A stretch of DNA of 64,000 nucleotides from Centrapalus pauciflorus (GCA_020465985.1 JAANYP010007127.1:124001-188000), one strand, 5' to 3'; shown: positions 21,464 to 31,993, counted from the first letter of the stretch. The notes: generated by a model from the sequence alone, not told the origin. Program-made: numbers and translations.

Positions 21464-22880
21464 GTGGACGGGATGTCAAGTTTGCAAAAATTCATTGAAA
21501 TGGATCATGAGGTCGGCATGGCAAATTCTCCAATAAAACTGATGAAGTTGGAAGACTACTATTGGTGGAAGGATCGGTTCGCTGACTTTGCTCGTTTCAA
21601 CGATATGCGCATGTGGATTTGTATGTATGAGGGATATGTTCAACCTATGCAAGAGTTCGAAGGTCGTCAAAGACTTTTAACATATCAGAAGATGAAGGAT
21701 GATGATAAGAAACTTTATGAGGCCGAGAACCGCGCTTTCTCCATCATTCGTATGGCGTTAACTCAAGAGATTCTACACACATTGAGGAATCATCGAACTT
21801 CTAAAGAGCTATGGGATGCTCTCGAGAAGCGTTGTGAGGGAAATCCGAGGGTTCGCAAAGGAAGGACCGAGATGCTCAAACAGTAGTTCGCCATTTTTAA
21901 AGCATTGAAAACCAAAAAGCTGGATGAGACTATAACTAGATTCTATCATCTGCTGACAGAGCTGGATAATCACGATGTTGATTATAAAGAAATTGAGAAG
22001 ATAGAAAACCTTCTTGATGCTTTACCTGCGAAGTGGGAAATGTACACAGCGCTGATCAAGCATGATGAAGAAAAATTTGAGACTCTGACCCTAGAAGGGG
22101 TCATAGGAACGCTGAGGGCTTACAACTTTCAGTTACAAAAGAAGGAACAAGAATATGATCAAGTCTAGGATTCAGAAATGTATTTTGGAAAGACAAACAA
22201 GTCAATCACAAGTGATTTGAAGTCAACTACAACATTCTACGCGGGAACAGAGCCCATCCCATTTGAGTCAGAAGACACTAGTAGTTCTCAACATTACACA
22301 AAGAAGCATATGAGTGCACAATCGGCTGAAGATCATTTAAATCTTTTCGATTCAGTCGTTGCAGCATACGGAAATTGTGTACAGGGGAAGATAAACGATC
22401 CTGCTTTATGGGATGAAGACTACAATCAGGTGGATCCAGATGACTAGGAGAAATCTGAATGTTAGGAACAGCAAGGTAGGATTTGACAAATCAAAGGTTA
22501 AGTGTTACAATTGTCAAGGATTGGGACACTTTGCAGAAGAATGTCAAAAACCTAAAGTAGAGTACAATCAGAATCAGAACCAAGGGAGATATCAATCTGG
22601 TGGTTTGGGAAATCAAGCTGCCATCGCTGGTCTGTTAACTAATGTGACATCTGACAGACAGCTCGATGGAACCTACGATTGGACTTCTCATCCGGAGTCG
22701 AACGCTAGAGCCTTCATGGATGAAGTGTCAGAGACTAAGGATGAACGAGCATATGAAGTGACAGAGGACAACAAACAGAATGATACAATCCCTTTGTGGG
22801 TGGAGAAGTCAGATAATCAGACCATTCTGGACTTTGTTGCACAAATGGCTAATGTGGAATCGGATCACAAAGGGAGCTAA
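21464..22880 (+). pseudogene. Copia-2 gag (UBN2-like capsid plus CCHC nucleocapsid), broken
   Basis: Capsid/nucleocapsid of the virus-like particle. The capsid part begins near MANSPIKLMKLEDYYWWKDR and continues past ELWDALEKRCEG. In-frame TAG stops occur at 21884 and 22166, and another TAG at 22445 precedes a frameshift. The single knuckle CYNCQGLGHFAEEC lies at about 22503-22544. The tail ends at 22880, soon after QMANVESDHKG. In Copia-4 the matching QMANIESDRKK is followed by a long coiled-coil segment that is absent here. Confidence 0.85.
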
Positions 22881-23110
22881 CTACAGGTCTAAACAACAAG
22901 TGGTTCGTCGACAGTGGTTGGTCTCGTCCCATGACTGGGGAAAGGAGTCTACTCACAGACTTCAAGGGAGGGAACAAGGAATTCGTATCATTCGCTGGGA
23001 ACAAGGGAGGACATATCACTGGAACTGGAGTGGTCACTAATGGGATATCACAGTTGATCAAGTTTAGCATGTTGATAAACTTGATCATAATCTGATTAGT
23101 GTATCTCAAA
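22881..23110 (+). pseudogene. Copia-2 aspartic protease remnant
   Basis: The protease would cleave the polyprotein. WFVDSGWSRPMTG (about 22910-22950) is the copia active site, with DSGC changed to DSGW. The region downstream (GNKGGHITGTGVV) matches the rest of the domain. It sits in a different frame from the gag end and runs into stops near 23099. Confidence 0.75.
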
Positions 23111-24230
23111 TCTGTGATAATAAATATTTAGTACTCTTACTAAAACTGAGGCGTTAGTGCTGAAACCGGGATTTAATGTACCTGAAGAGTGGATAATGAT
23201 GAGGGCCCTAAGGAAGAAAGATTTATACATGATGGACATGAACAAATCTGATTCATCGATGCGAACAATCTGTCTTCTATCCAGAGCTTCAGAGTCAAAA
23301 TCCTTCTTATGGCACAGACGCATGGCACACTTGCAGCTAAGGAAAATGAATTACATCACTAAACATGGTCTGGTGCAAGGTGTCCCACTGAAGAGTTTTC
23401 AGTTCGATGACAAGTGTGTACCGTGCAAGAAAGGCAAACAACAAAAGAATCCACACAAGTCAAAGACTCAGAACTCGATAGATTCCACATTCGATTTGCT
23501 GCATATGGATCTCTTCGGTTCTATCAACAAAAGGAGTATAAGTGGTAGTTGGTATTGTTTAGTTATCACTGATGATTACTCACGTTTTTCATGGGTTTTC
23601 TTTTTAGATACGAAGGACAAAACAACTGGAAAGTTGATTGGGTTCTTACACCAAGTTGAAAATTCCTACGGGACGAGGGTAAAACGTATCAGCAGTGATA
23701 ATGGAACCGAATTTATGAACACAGTAATTGGTGTATATTGCCTATCCAAAGGCATAGTGAATCAATTTAGTGCACCATATGAGCCACCACAAAATGGGGT
23801 GGCGAAACGTAAGAACAGGACTTTGATTGAGGCAGCTAGGACCATGCTCTCGGATTAAAAGCTTCCTACCATGTTTTGAGGGGAAGCAGTGAATGCCGCG
23901 TGTCATGTTTTAAACCGGGTCCTTACTGTCAAGTCATTGAACAAATCCTGTTATGAAGTTCTGAATATAAGACCACCTAATTTAACTGGCTTCAAACCAT
24001 TTGGGGTACCATGTACTTTACTGAAAACAAAACATCAACCTATGTTTGGTGAAAAGGCTGACGAAGGATACTTCTTAGTTTATGTCCTAACTCACCAAAC
24101 AAAAGGGTTTTTAACAAAACAAACGGTACGGCAGAAATTCTGTTTAACATAGATGTAACTAATTATTCACCTGAAACCGAAACTGGCCCTGAATGGTTAT
24201 ATGATTATGACTCATTGTTTAAATCATTTA
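23111..24230 (+). pseudogene. Copia-2 integrase with a lost catalytic glutamate
   Basis: The main open part is 23157-23858. HHCC is seen as WHRRMAHLQ and CVPCKKGKQ. Core residues are LLHMDLFGS (first D) and SSDNGTEF (second D). The third motif reads PPQNGVAKRKNRTL where the family has NGVAERKNRTL, so codon AAA at 23805-23807 replaces the catalytic Glu. A TAA at 23856 and a TGA near 23877 interrupt the frame before VLNRVLTVKSLN. A frameshift near 24150 separates it from RT. Confidence 0.85.
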
Positions 24231-25687
24231 ACATACCTTTTACTGGAAATGCAGCTATAGTGGAAAATGACTTCTCGTCATTAAACCTGAATGACGACTA
24301 TCAAGGTTTTCCAAAGATAAGCATTACATCAACTTCTAAGCCTACAACAATAGAAGATGGGTCTCCAGCAGAGAATTATTCCGAGTTACCTACAAACGAG
24401 AATCAGACTACTAATTCTAACTCCGAGAACAGTGATCATGAGGAAGAGAATGTGGCATTTGAAGTCGTTCCCCCGTTAGGTGAAATAGGGTCAAACTTAG
24501 GAGATAATCTTAGGGTCGATGAGATTTAAACATCTAGAATAAACAAGGATCATCTGGTTGAGAGCATAATAGGAAATCCGAATGCTGGTGTGAGAACTAG
24601 GAGTAGTTTAAATAATAACACAGTGCTATTGTCGATGATTAATGACTCCGAGGCTTTTCACACTTGCCTTTATTCATGTTTTATCTCACAAGTAGAGCCG
24701 AAGAATATGCAAATGGCACTGAAAGACAGTTCTTGGGTTGAAGCGATGCAAGAAGAACTGTCACAATTCAGAAAGCTTGAAGTATGGGAGTTAGTGCCGT
24801 TACCTCGAGGAGAAGTTGCATTAGGAACCAAGTGGGTTTTTAAATGCAAAAGAGATGATCGGGGTATTGTCACTCACAACAAGGCAAGAGTTATCGTAAA
24901 GGGTTTCAACCAAGAAGATGGAATCGATTACAATGAGGTGTTTGCGCCAGTAACAAGGCTTGAGGCAATCCGTTTGTTTCTAGCCTTTGCATCCTTAAAA
25001 GGATTTAAATTCTATCAACTTGATGTAAAGAGTGCCTTTCTGTATGGAAAGGTGAAGGAGCTGGTGTACGTTGAACAACCGCCCGGGTTTAGAGATCCAA
25101 AGTATCCAGACAGAGTGTATCGTCTTCATAAGGATCTGTATGGATTGCATCAGGCACCCAGGGCATGGTATGAGACTCTATCAACTCATCTTTTGGACAA
25201 CGGGTCTAAAAGAGGGAGAATTGATAGTACATTGTTCGTAAAGAGAAAGGGTGAACATTTTATCTTGGTACAAGTGTACGTAGATGACATTATTTTCGCG
25301 TCATCAGACGAGCAGATGTGCAAAGATTTCGAGAAGGTGATGATGTCAAAGTTTGAGATGAGTGCTATGGGTGTGTTAAACTTCTTTCTGGGTTTGCAAG
25401 TTGAACAAAGGAAGGAGGGAATGTTTATCCATCAAAGAAAGTATGTCTACGATATTCTGGAGCGCTTCAGGATGGAGGGAACAAAGCTGACTACTCACTT
25501 TAGCACACCGATTCAAGTGAATCACAATCTCGGACCGGGTACAGAAAGTGATACTGATGTGGATCCGACTCTATATCGGGCCTTGATCGGATCACTCATT
25601 TATTTAACTGCTTGTAAACCTGACATTATGTTTACTGTGTGTCTTTGTGCTAGGTTTCAAGCCAATCCGAAAGTAATGCATATGTAA
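24231..25687 (+). pseudogene. Copia-2 reverse transcriptase, almost intact
   Basis: An acidic linker (24231-24526) ends in TAA (24527), then 24590-25687 is open for 365 codons. RT landmarks are GTKWVFKCKRD, NEVFAPVTRLEAIR, YQLDVKSAFLYGK, PPGFRDPKYPD, the catalytic VYVDDIIFA (about 25275-25300) and FFLGLQVEQRKEGMF. A TAA at 25685 stands where Copia-3 has AAT in HMNAVKR. Beyond it RNase H continues in the same frame. This is the best-preserved copia pol segment of the window. Confidence 0.88.
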
Positions 25688-26215
25688 GGTGTGAAGCGGA
25701 CTCTGAGATACCTCAAGTCGAAACTGAAGATGGGACTTTGGTATCATGCTGATGGTGATCTGGAATTGGAAGCATTCACAGATTCAGACTATGGAGGTTG
25801 CAGCTTGAACAAAAAGTCAACAACTAGAGCTTCTCAGATCCTTGGAGGGAGACTCGTATCCTGGCAATGCAAGAAACAGACTTCGGTAGCCGTGTCAACA
25901 TGCGAGGCCGAATATGTAGCTGCTGGTAGTTGCTGTTCACAGGTTTTGTGGATACAACAACAATTGCGTGACTACAGTTTTACTTACACTCATACTCCCA
26001 TTAGAATAGATAACCAATCTACTATTCCTATAACTAATAATCTAGTTAAACACAGTAAAACAAAGCACATAGACATAAGCATCATTTTATACGTGATTGT
26101 GCTGAAAAGAAGTTAATAAAACTGGTAAAAGTGGCAACGGATGATAATAATGCTGATTTATTAGTCATGCTTTGAGTTGTTAGTTCAACTGAATGGTATT
26201 TGTAATCTAGAGTAA
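25688..26215 (+). pseudogene. Copia-2 RNase H
   Basis: In frame with RT after one stop. TDSDYGG, STCEAEYVA and RIDNQST carry the acidic residues, then HSKTKHIDI. A frameshift near 26085 and a deletion near 26160 remove the usual DLLTKAFD end. Followed by the conserved non-coding block. Confidence 0.85.
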
Positions 26216-26731
26216 CATGACCTTAGTATATTTTCTTTCTTTTTATAGTAATTTAGTAGTTAAGTAGAATTTATTTCCTTTTATAGAAAGTTAGTAGGTT
26301 ACTTTATTAGCTTATTTTAAATATGAAAAACAAAAAAAAAGAGAGAAAACAATAAAAAGCTAAAAAAAAGAGAATATAAGAAAAAGAGTTAAGTCTTAGA
26401 TACATAGGTTCAAAGTGACGAAAATTAGCACAGTCGATACAATCTCTAAGTGTTAAGCTTTCACACATAATCCACCTTAAACTCTAAGTGATGTACATCT
26501 TCTTGTTTGAGGTGTTGGTAGGAATAATAAACAAAGAGAATCTCAAAAGCTAATAAAATATTCTAGAAAAAGTCTTATGTGTAACTAACTTAGATGTATG
26601 ACCAAATAGTCTTAATTTCTATGTTAGAGACATACAGACAATGATTCTAAATGAGGTATGCAAATTTTCTGGGGGATGTATAGAAACATCAAATACATTT
26701 TAAAGAAAATAATTTTTTTTATAAAAATAGA

Positions 26732-26791
26732 GAGTCAAAACAAGTCGCTTTGTTGTACGTAAGTACAGACTTGTCACCTCTGTTTTGATTC
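26732..26791 (+). ncRNA. Structured RNA module 1 of Copia-2
   Basis: Outer arms GAGTCAAAACA (26732-26742) and TGTTTTGATTC (26781-26791) pair over 11 positions with one G-T wobble. The inner stem TGTAC/GTACA encloses tetraloop GTAA (26754-26767). Internal-loop sides are 11 and 13 bases. Confidence 0.65.
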
Positions 26792-26796
26792 GAGTT

Positions 26797-26852
26797 AGCA
26801 AGATAAGTCGCTATGTTTTACGCAAGTACAGACCTGTCACAACTGTCTTGAT
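26797..26852 (+). ncRNA. Structured RNA module 2 of Copia-2
   Basis: Outer arms AGCAAGATA (26797-26805) and TGTCTTGAT (26844-26852) pair at eight of nine positions. The inner stem TTTAC/GTACA has one mismatch and tetraloop GCAA (26817-26830). Loop sides are 11 and 13. Confidence 0.62.
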
Positions 26853-26869
26853 AGAGTTAAATAAACTTT

Positions 26870-26928
26870 AAGACAAACTAAGATACTCTGTTGTATGTAA
26901 ATACAGAACTATGTCCGACGTTTGCCTT
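26870..26928 (+). ncRNA. Structured RNA module 3 of Copia-2
   Basis: Outer arms AAGACAAAC (26870-26878) and GTTTGCCTT (26920-26928) pair at eight of nine positions. The inner stem TGTAT/ATACA with tetraloop GTAA (26892-26905) replaces the C-G closing pair of modules 1 and 2 by T-A, a two-sided compensatory change. Loop sides are 13 and 14. Confidence 0.62.
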
Positions 26929-27409
26929 TTAAAGAAAATTTGCAATACCGAAAAGTTATAATCATTGTGTGTCTGCCTTGATCATAGAAGTATGTCTAAG
27001 AATGGGACACGTAAGGTAGTTTCTTGATAAATAAAAAGGCCAAGGGGTATTCCAAAGTGTAAAATGTTTAAAGGGAAAATCATACTAACAGTCGACTTGA
27101 AATGTATATCACGACAAACAATCAAAAGAATCAAAAAAATTCCTAAGTGTGAAAGTGTAATAGTGAAAGTGCGTTTGACATCGCTATCTGGCTGAACCTT
27201 CTTTGACTTTCTCACAAAAATATTCTGTTAGTTTAGATTGTAAATTTTTAAAAGTAGTTTAGAATAGCTTAAGTTTAAATTTAGTTCAAATTTTATCTTA
27301 TTTTACTTTATTTTATTTTATTTTATTTTATTTTATTTTTATAACTTATTTTAAGTAGGAAAAAGGTCAAAGTTACTTGGATGCATTTTGGGTTGAATAA
27401 ACAAATATT

Positions 27410-29571
27410 GACCCAGATTTTGTAGCTCCAGAGGGAGATAACTGGGCAGGTGAAGCTCCGCAGCAACAACAACCACAACAGCAACAACAACACCAACAGC
27501 AACAACGTCGGAGGCAAAGAGCTCCGGCTAGACAAGTTCTGGCAGCTAGGCCATCCTCCAGCCGACAATCCGAATCGACTACTGCTGGTCCATCCACGGC
27601 AGCTGCAGGCCCGTCGAGTTCAGCCCCAGAGTTTGATCAGAAGGCACAAACCTTAGAACAAATTTGGGCACAAGGAATAGCTGCTGAGCAAGATATTGCA
27701 GCAGAATTGGTTCATTAGATTTTGGACCCTCCAACTGAGTACCATGATATATTCAGGGATATTGATGAATACCAGCCACCTGAGGCTGAGGATTTGGATA
27801 CTGAGGTCCAGGTTGAATGAGCTGCAGAAGGAGAAAGAATGCAGACTGACGCTGAGTGTCAAGCAGAGACCGCCTCCGAGTCTGACTCTGATTCTGTGTA
27901 AATAGTAGAGGTTGAAGCTGTTGATTCGACTGTCAGAAGTGGATCCAGACTAGTCGTCAGTAGATGAAAGATGACAAGATGAGCAGGTGGGGATACAGAG
28001 GAAGATGATTCAGATTTTGAAGAGGAAGACGAAGCTCCACTCATGCCTAGGCATAGGGCGAGGCGGCATAGATTCATGCAGGGAGCTCCATCCACCTCAG
28101 CTCCTGAACCTGCGATACCAGCTGCTCCAACAACTCCAACCACCACTCCATCAACATCTGCCTCCACTTCATCACCATCAACTACATTCACTGACAATCA
28201 GCGGTTCACAGAGTTGAAAGGAAAGGTTGACTTCCAAACAGTCCAAAATTTTCAACTGTCAACAGCAGTGAAAGAGTTGCAAGCGCATAATGTCAGATTT
28301 GATCAAGAAAATGCTTTTGAGAACAATAGTAGCTGATCAAGAGTCCGAGATGAAGATTATGAAAACTCTCCTAGAGCAATTAATGAAAAATCTGCAAGCT
28401 CAGGAGGAGAGTAGTTGCAGGGAAGCTGAAGTAAGGAGAGAAGTGATGACGACCATGATCCCAATGCTGAAAGAGAAGGTAAACTAGTAGATCTTTCTCA
28501 CAAGACTGCTCAGCAAGCACTAATTCAGTGGGAGCCTAATCAGTCTGGTATGAGAGAAGGAGTTGAAGGTGAAACTTCAAAGACTGTTGAGCACGAGATG
28601 ATTGAAGCTTTATTGGATATTGAAGATGAAGAGGTGATTTTGATTTTGTGGATGATATTGAAGACCTTGAAGAAGGGGAGTTTGTGCTAGAAGACGTTAC
28701 AGACTGGATATCTGATGATGAGGTCTTAGTTAACGAAGAAGATGAGGCAAATGAGATCATTATTCAATAGAATCCTATCACAAATAAATATACTACAGCT
28801 GAGCAGAATTTGATAGACTTCGATGCCTTTAAAGATGCTTTTAATGTTGAATCAGAGAGTGAGGAGCCTGAAAGGGAACTTACAAATGATGAGAAAAGAC
28901 AGTTGTGGTTTAGAAAGGAAGAGAAGAGAACTGAGCTAGCTGTGAAGAAGAAGATAAGATTTCCGAGTCCAGGAAAGTTGTCTGGAGGCATTCTTACATG
29001 GTTTTTCGATAAAGAGCTGCAACTTTTTGTGCTAAAAAGACGAGATGGGCTGCAATATCTAAGGAGAATGTTCAAATTATTAAATACTCTACCTAAATGC
29101 GAAGTCAAAGAACTGGCATGGAAGAATTTGATAAACCTAGGAGATGACCAATACACTGAAGTGATAGCGCGAATTATAAGAAAAGAAGGTCGATCTGGAA
29201 GGTTTGGGAGGATAAAGCCGAGGGAAGGAAAGAGAGTAATGGATGAATCTAGAATAGATCCATTGACTGGAAAACCCTGGATGAAGATGTTCTATAAACC
29301 AGTCCGATGCTTAAAGAAAGTTCCACTGAGGACAATGCCAAAGGACGTTCTTGCGAACATCAAATGGTGGTACGTTGACAACGAAACAGCAGAGGCAGTC
29401 ATGGAAGATCATGAGGACAAGGTGATTTTGAAATTATATGATCCTCTGCATCTTGTAAACCTATCTCAAAGCGACCTGCAAAAACTTCATGAACAACCTA
29501 TCTATTTCCATGAAGGTTGGAAATCAAAGGGTAGTAAAGGTGTGTATAGACAAGGGTTTGTATGCTGGTAG
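27410..29571 (+). pseudogene. Copia-2 ORF3; C-terminal domain open for 253 codons
   Basis: Uncharacterised post-pol protein. It begins mid-protein with a Gln-rich run (about 27460-27510), then acidic and Ser/Thr/Pro-rich regions with stops at 27718, about 27818 and about 27899, then a coiled-coil-like stretch (about 28210-28420). The C-terminal part 28810-29571 is open: a charged start, then GGILTWFFDKELQLFVLKRR, LPKCEVKELAWK, IIRKEGRSGRFGR, TGKPWMKMFYKPVRCLKKVP, IKWWYVDNETAEAVMED and YDPLHLVNLS. Copia-1 and Copia-6 share these blocks. It is basic in the middle, with no signal peptide or membrane segment seen. The N-terminal domain found in Copia-1 is deleted. Confidence 0.72.
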
Positions 29572-29626
29572 TAGTGTATATAGCTCTAGTACTTAGACAA
29601 AATATATATAATTAGAACCTATCGTC

Positions 29627-29635
29627 AAGGGGGAG
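29627..29635 (+). promoter_or_regulatory. Polypurine tract (Copia-2)
   Basis: AAGGGGGAG two bases before the 3' LTR, the plus-strand primer. Copia-6 has the same tract at 62648-62656 on the minus strand. Confidence 0.8.
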
Positions 29636-29637
29636 TC

Positions 29638-30219
29638 TGTTAATGCATTCCATGTGACGATAGCAGTCTAAGTATAGACAATATTTTGCAATAGTCAATT
29701 TGTCCGTAATTACATATTGCTACGTGTTTGTTATATGTTTGATAATATATGTTTGACATTAATTGTATGTATGTTTGAACTTGGTGTTATTGATGTGTTA
29801 TAATAAGTTCAAACATAAGTTCAAAGATAAGTTTAAATATAAGTTCAAACATAAGTTCATAGGTAAGTTCAAAGTAACTGATTCGAACTTATGGAGGACA
29901 AGTTCGAAAGGCTTTGGGCTTAGTCGAACTTGTCCTGGGAAAGTTCGAATCCAGTGATATAATTAGGTGTTAATTCGTTTTAATTAACAACTTTTGCAGA
30001 ATTCGATAACAAGCTAGTACAGAGGCGATCTCGAACTTGCAAGGAGATTGAATGTTTGTTCTTGGAGAGAATCATGTGTCAGGGCGTTCTATTGTTCGTC
30101 TATCGTCGTGTGTGTCTCCGATTTTCGTGTGCGTGGTGTATCCGTCAAACCGCATAGGAGGATTCCGCACTCGTTGGACGGCGTCGCGTCAAGATCAGAT
30201 CTGTAGCTAGGTGACCTTA
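29638..30219 (+). repeat. Copia-2 3' LTR, terminal bases missing
   Basis: About 582 bp from TGTTAATGCATTCC to GTGACCTTA, without the final CA. It differs from the 5' LTR at many positions and has six 12-bp units (29806-29877) instead of eight. Copia-3 RT sequence starts within a few bases. Confidence 0.8.
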
Positions 30220-30222
30220 GAT

Positions 30223-30849
30223 AACTTGTTCTAGATCTGACATTATGTTTCTGTTTATTTTTGTGCCAGATTTCAAGCCAACCCTAAAGAGATGCATATG
30301 AATGCTGTGAAGCGGATTCTGAGATACCTGAAGTCAAAACAAAAGATGGGCCTTTGGTATCATGCCAATAGAGATCTAGAATTGGAAGCTTACAGAGACT
30401 CGGACTATGGACGGTGCAGCTTGAACAGAAATTCAACAACATGAGGTTGTCTATTCTTAGGAGGGAGACTGATGTCCTGGCAATGCAAGAAACAGACTCC
30501 TGTAGCCGTATCCACATGTGAAGCCGAATATGTAGCTGTGGGTAGCTGTTGTTCACATGTTCTATGGATCCAACAACTATTGCGTGATTACGGTTTGACT
30601 TATACTCATACTCCTATAAGGATAGACAACCAATCCACTATAGCAATAATCAATAATCCGATAAAACACAGTAAGATTAAGCACAATGATATACGTCATC
30701 ATTTTATTCGTGTCTGTGCAGAGAAAAACCTGATTAAGATGGTAAAAGTTCCAACAGAAGACAACTATGCGGATTTGTTAACAAAAGCATTTGATAGATC
30801 ACACTTTGAATTGTTAGTCCAACTAAACGGAATGCAAAATCCAGAGTAA
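30223..30849 (+). pseudogene. Copia-3 RT end and RNase H fragment
   Basis: Starts in the last part of RT (ARFQANPKEMHMNAVKR-like) and continues through RNase H: DSDYGRCSLN, a TGA near 30442, then an open stretch 30472-30849 with STCEAEYVAVGS, RIDNQSTIAI, HFIRVCAEK and DLLTKAFD. It belongs to the same family as Copia-1/2. The left part is missing at the junction with the Copia-2 LTR. Confidence 0.85.
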
Positions 30850-31408
30850 CCTGACCTCATTAGATAGTTTTTCATTTATTTTTAGCTTTTAGATGTCTTT
30901 CTAGTTAATTTACTTATAAAAAATAAATAAATACATAAAAAATAAAAAAAAAATTAAATAAGGAGAGTTGTCATCAAGTTCAAGGTTCAACATGGTTAGA
31001 TTTAAGTGAAAACTAACAAACTCTAAGTGCTAAACTTTCACACATAATGCACTATAAACTTCAGTGATGTACATATTCATTATCGGATGTGTTGGTAGGC
31101 ATAAAACATGACGATTTTCCTAAAAGCCAATAAAACAATCAAGAAATTGTCGTATGTGCTGCTAACTTAGACGTATGATCGATAGATCTTAATTCCTGTG
31201 TTAGAGGCTCACATAATATTTAATTATGAATGAGGTATGTAAATCAGTTTGGGAGATGTATTGCTTCATCAAAATACATCTTAAACAAAGAGAAAGCATG
31301 GGTCGAAAAGAAAGTCAATACATGTCGCTTTCTTGTACGTAAGTACAGACCTGTCATCCCTGTTTTGACTTAATATAGCAAGATATGTCGCTTTGTTTTA
31401 TGAAAGTA
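30850..31408 (+). other. Copia-3 conserved non-coding block, truncated
   Basis: Homologous to 12761-13400 and 26216-26830. It contains module 1 (31312-31371) and half of module 2 (31377-31408), and is cut inside the inner hairpin by the Copia-4 LTR. Confidence 0.75.
31312..31371 (+). ncRNA. Structured RNA module 1 of Copia-3
   Basis: Outer arms AAGTCAATACA (31312-31322) and TGTTTTGACTT (31361-31371) pair at ten of eleven positions. Against Copia-2 the first pair changes from G-C to A-T and the third from G-T to G-C. The inner stem TGTAC/GTACA with loop GTAA is at 31334-31347, again with 11 and 13 base loop sides. Half of module 2 follows: arm 31377-31385, inner TTTAT-GAAA-GTA 31397-31408. 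Confidence 0.65.
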
Positions 31409-31991
31409 TGTTGGTACACCTGGTGTGACAACAACAGTCTAGTTTGTTATTGATAGTCAACTGTAATAGATAGGGTCTTATGAATACAAAGTCATGATTA
31501 TATGTTCATATTTATGTCTTAAGTTCATGATTGTTAGATAAGTTCATGAGTTATGAACTTATGGATGATAAGTTTATGATTATAAGATAAGTTCATGAGT
31601 TATCAACTTATTGATGATAAGTTCATGACTGCTAGATAAGTTCATGAGGTATGAACTTATGGCTGATACGTTCATACGAACTTAGCTACATGGGCTTGAA
31701 CTTATATGTTCATGGGCTTGCGCCATGCACGAACATAGCATGTATATCATGAACTTATGTTCAAGAATTCATTTCAACTTTGAGAATTATTATTTTAGAC
31801 GATTTTGAGAGCAACAAAGCGACCAGAGGAGCAATACATCTTTTGGGTTTGATATTACGTTCAACAAGCATCGTGTTTGGCTCCGTTTTCCCGTGTGATT
31901 GTTTGTGATGATCCGTTATCGTTAAACGAGGATTCCGCACTCGTTTGACGACGCAACGCCTCGATAGATCCTGCTAGGCACGGACCTTACA
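31409..31991 (+). repeat. Copia-4 5' LTR
   Basis: 583 bp from TGTTGGTACACC to GACCTTACA. It contains three 49-bp tandem units (31521-31667). The start resembles the inverted solo LTR at 17986-18639, and the end is shared with all copia LTRs here. Confidence 0.88.
31521..31667 (+). repeat. Three tandem 49-bp units with internal palindromes
   Basis: Units 31521-31569, 31570-31618 and 31619-31667 are in exact register. Each contains ATAAGTTCAT, a 5-base spacer and ATGAACTTAT, a 10-bp inverted repeat that is perfect in units 1 and 3 and has one mismatch in unit 2. Confidence 0.85.
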
Positions 31992-31993
31992 AC

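Larger units (their letters stand above)
26216..27409 (+). other. Copia-2 conserved non-coding block between pol and ORF3
   Basis: No frame with coding character. It is homologous to 12761-13800 and 30850-31408. Three structured modules lie at 26732-26928. A T-rich TTTTA run (27290-27345) is at the 3' end. The sequence near 27400 joins directly to the middle of ORF3, so the segment containing the ORF3 N-terminal domain in Copia-1 (about 13800-15440) has been deleted here. Confidence 0.75.
20274..30219 (+). mobile_element. Copia-2: near full-length SIRE/Maximus-like Ty1-copia element
   Basis: About 9.95 kb: LTR 20274-20867, PBS, gag, protease, integrase, RT, RNase H, structured non-coding block, ORF3, polypurine tract and LTR 29638-30219. 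The two LTRs differ heavily by eye, the right one lacks the terminal CA, and no target duplication is visible. It is therefore either old or joined from parts of two related elements. Stops, frameshifts and internal deletions (between gag and protease, and at the ORF3 N-terminus) make it defective. Confidence 0.85.

Noticed and set aside
27323..27597. Cysteine/leucine-rich minus-strand frames
   Set aside because: Antisense of the CAA/CAG glutamine run of Copia-2 ORF3.
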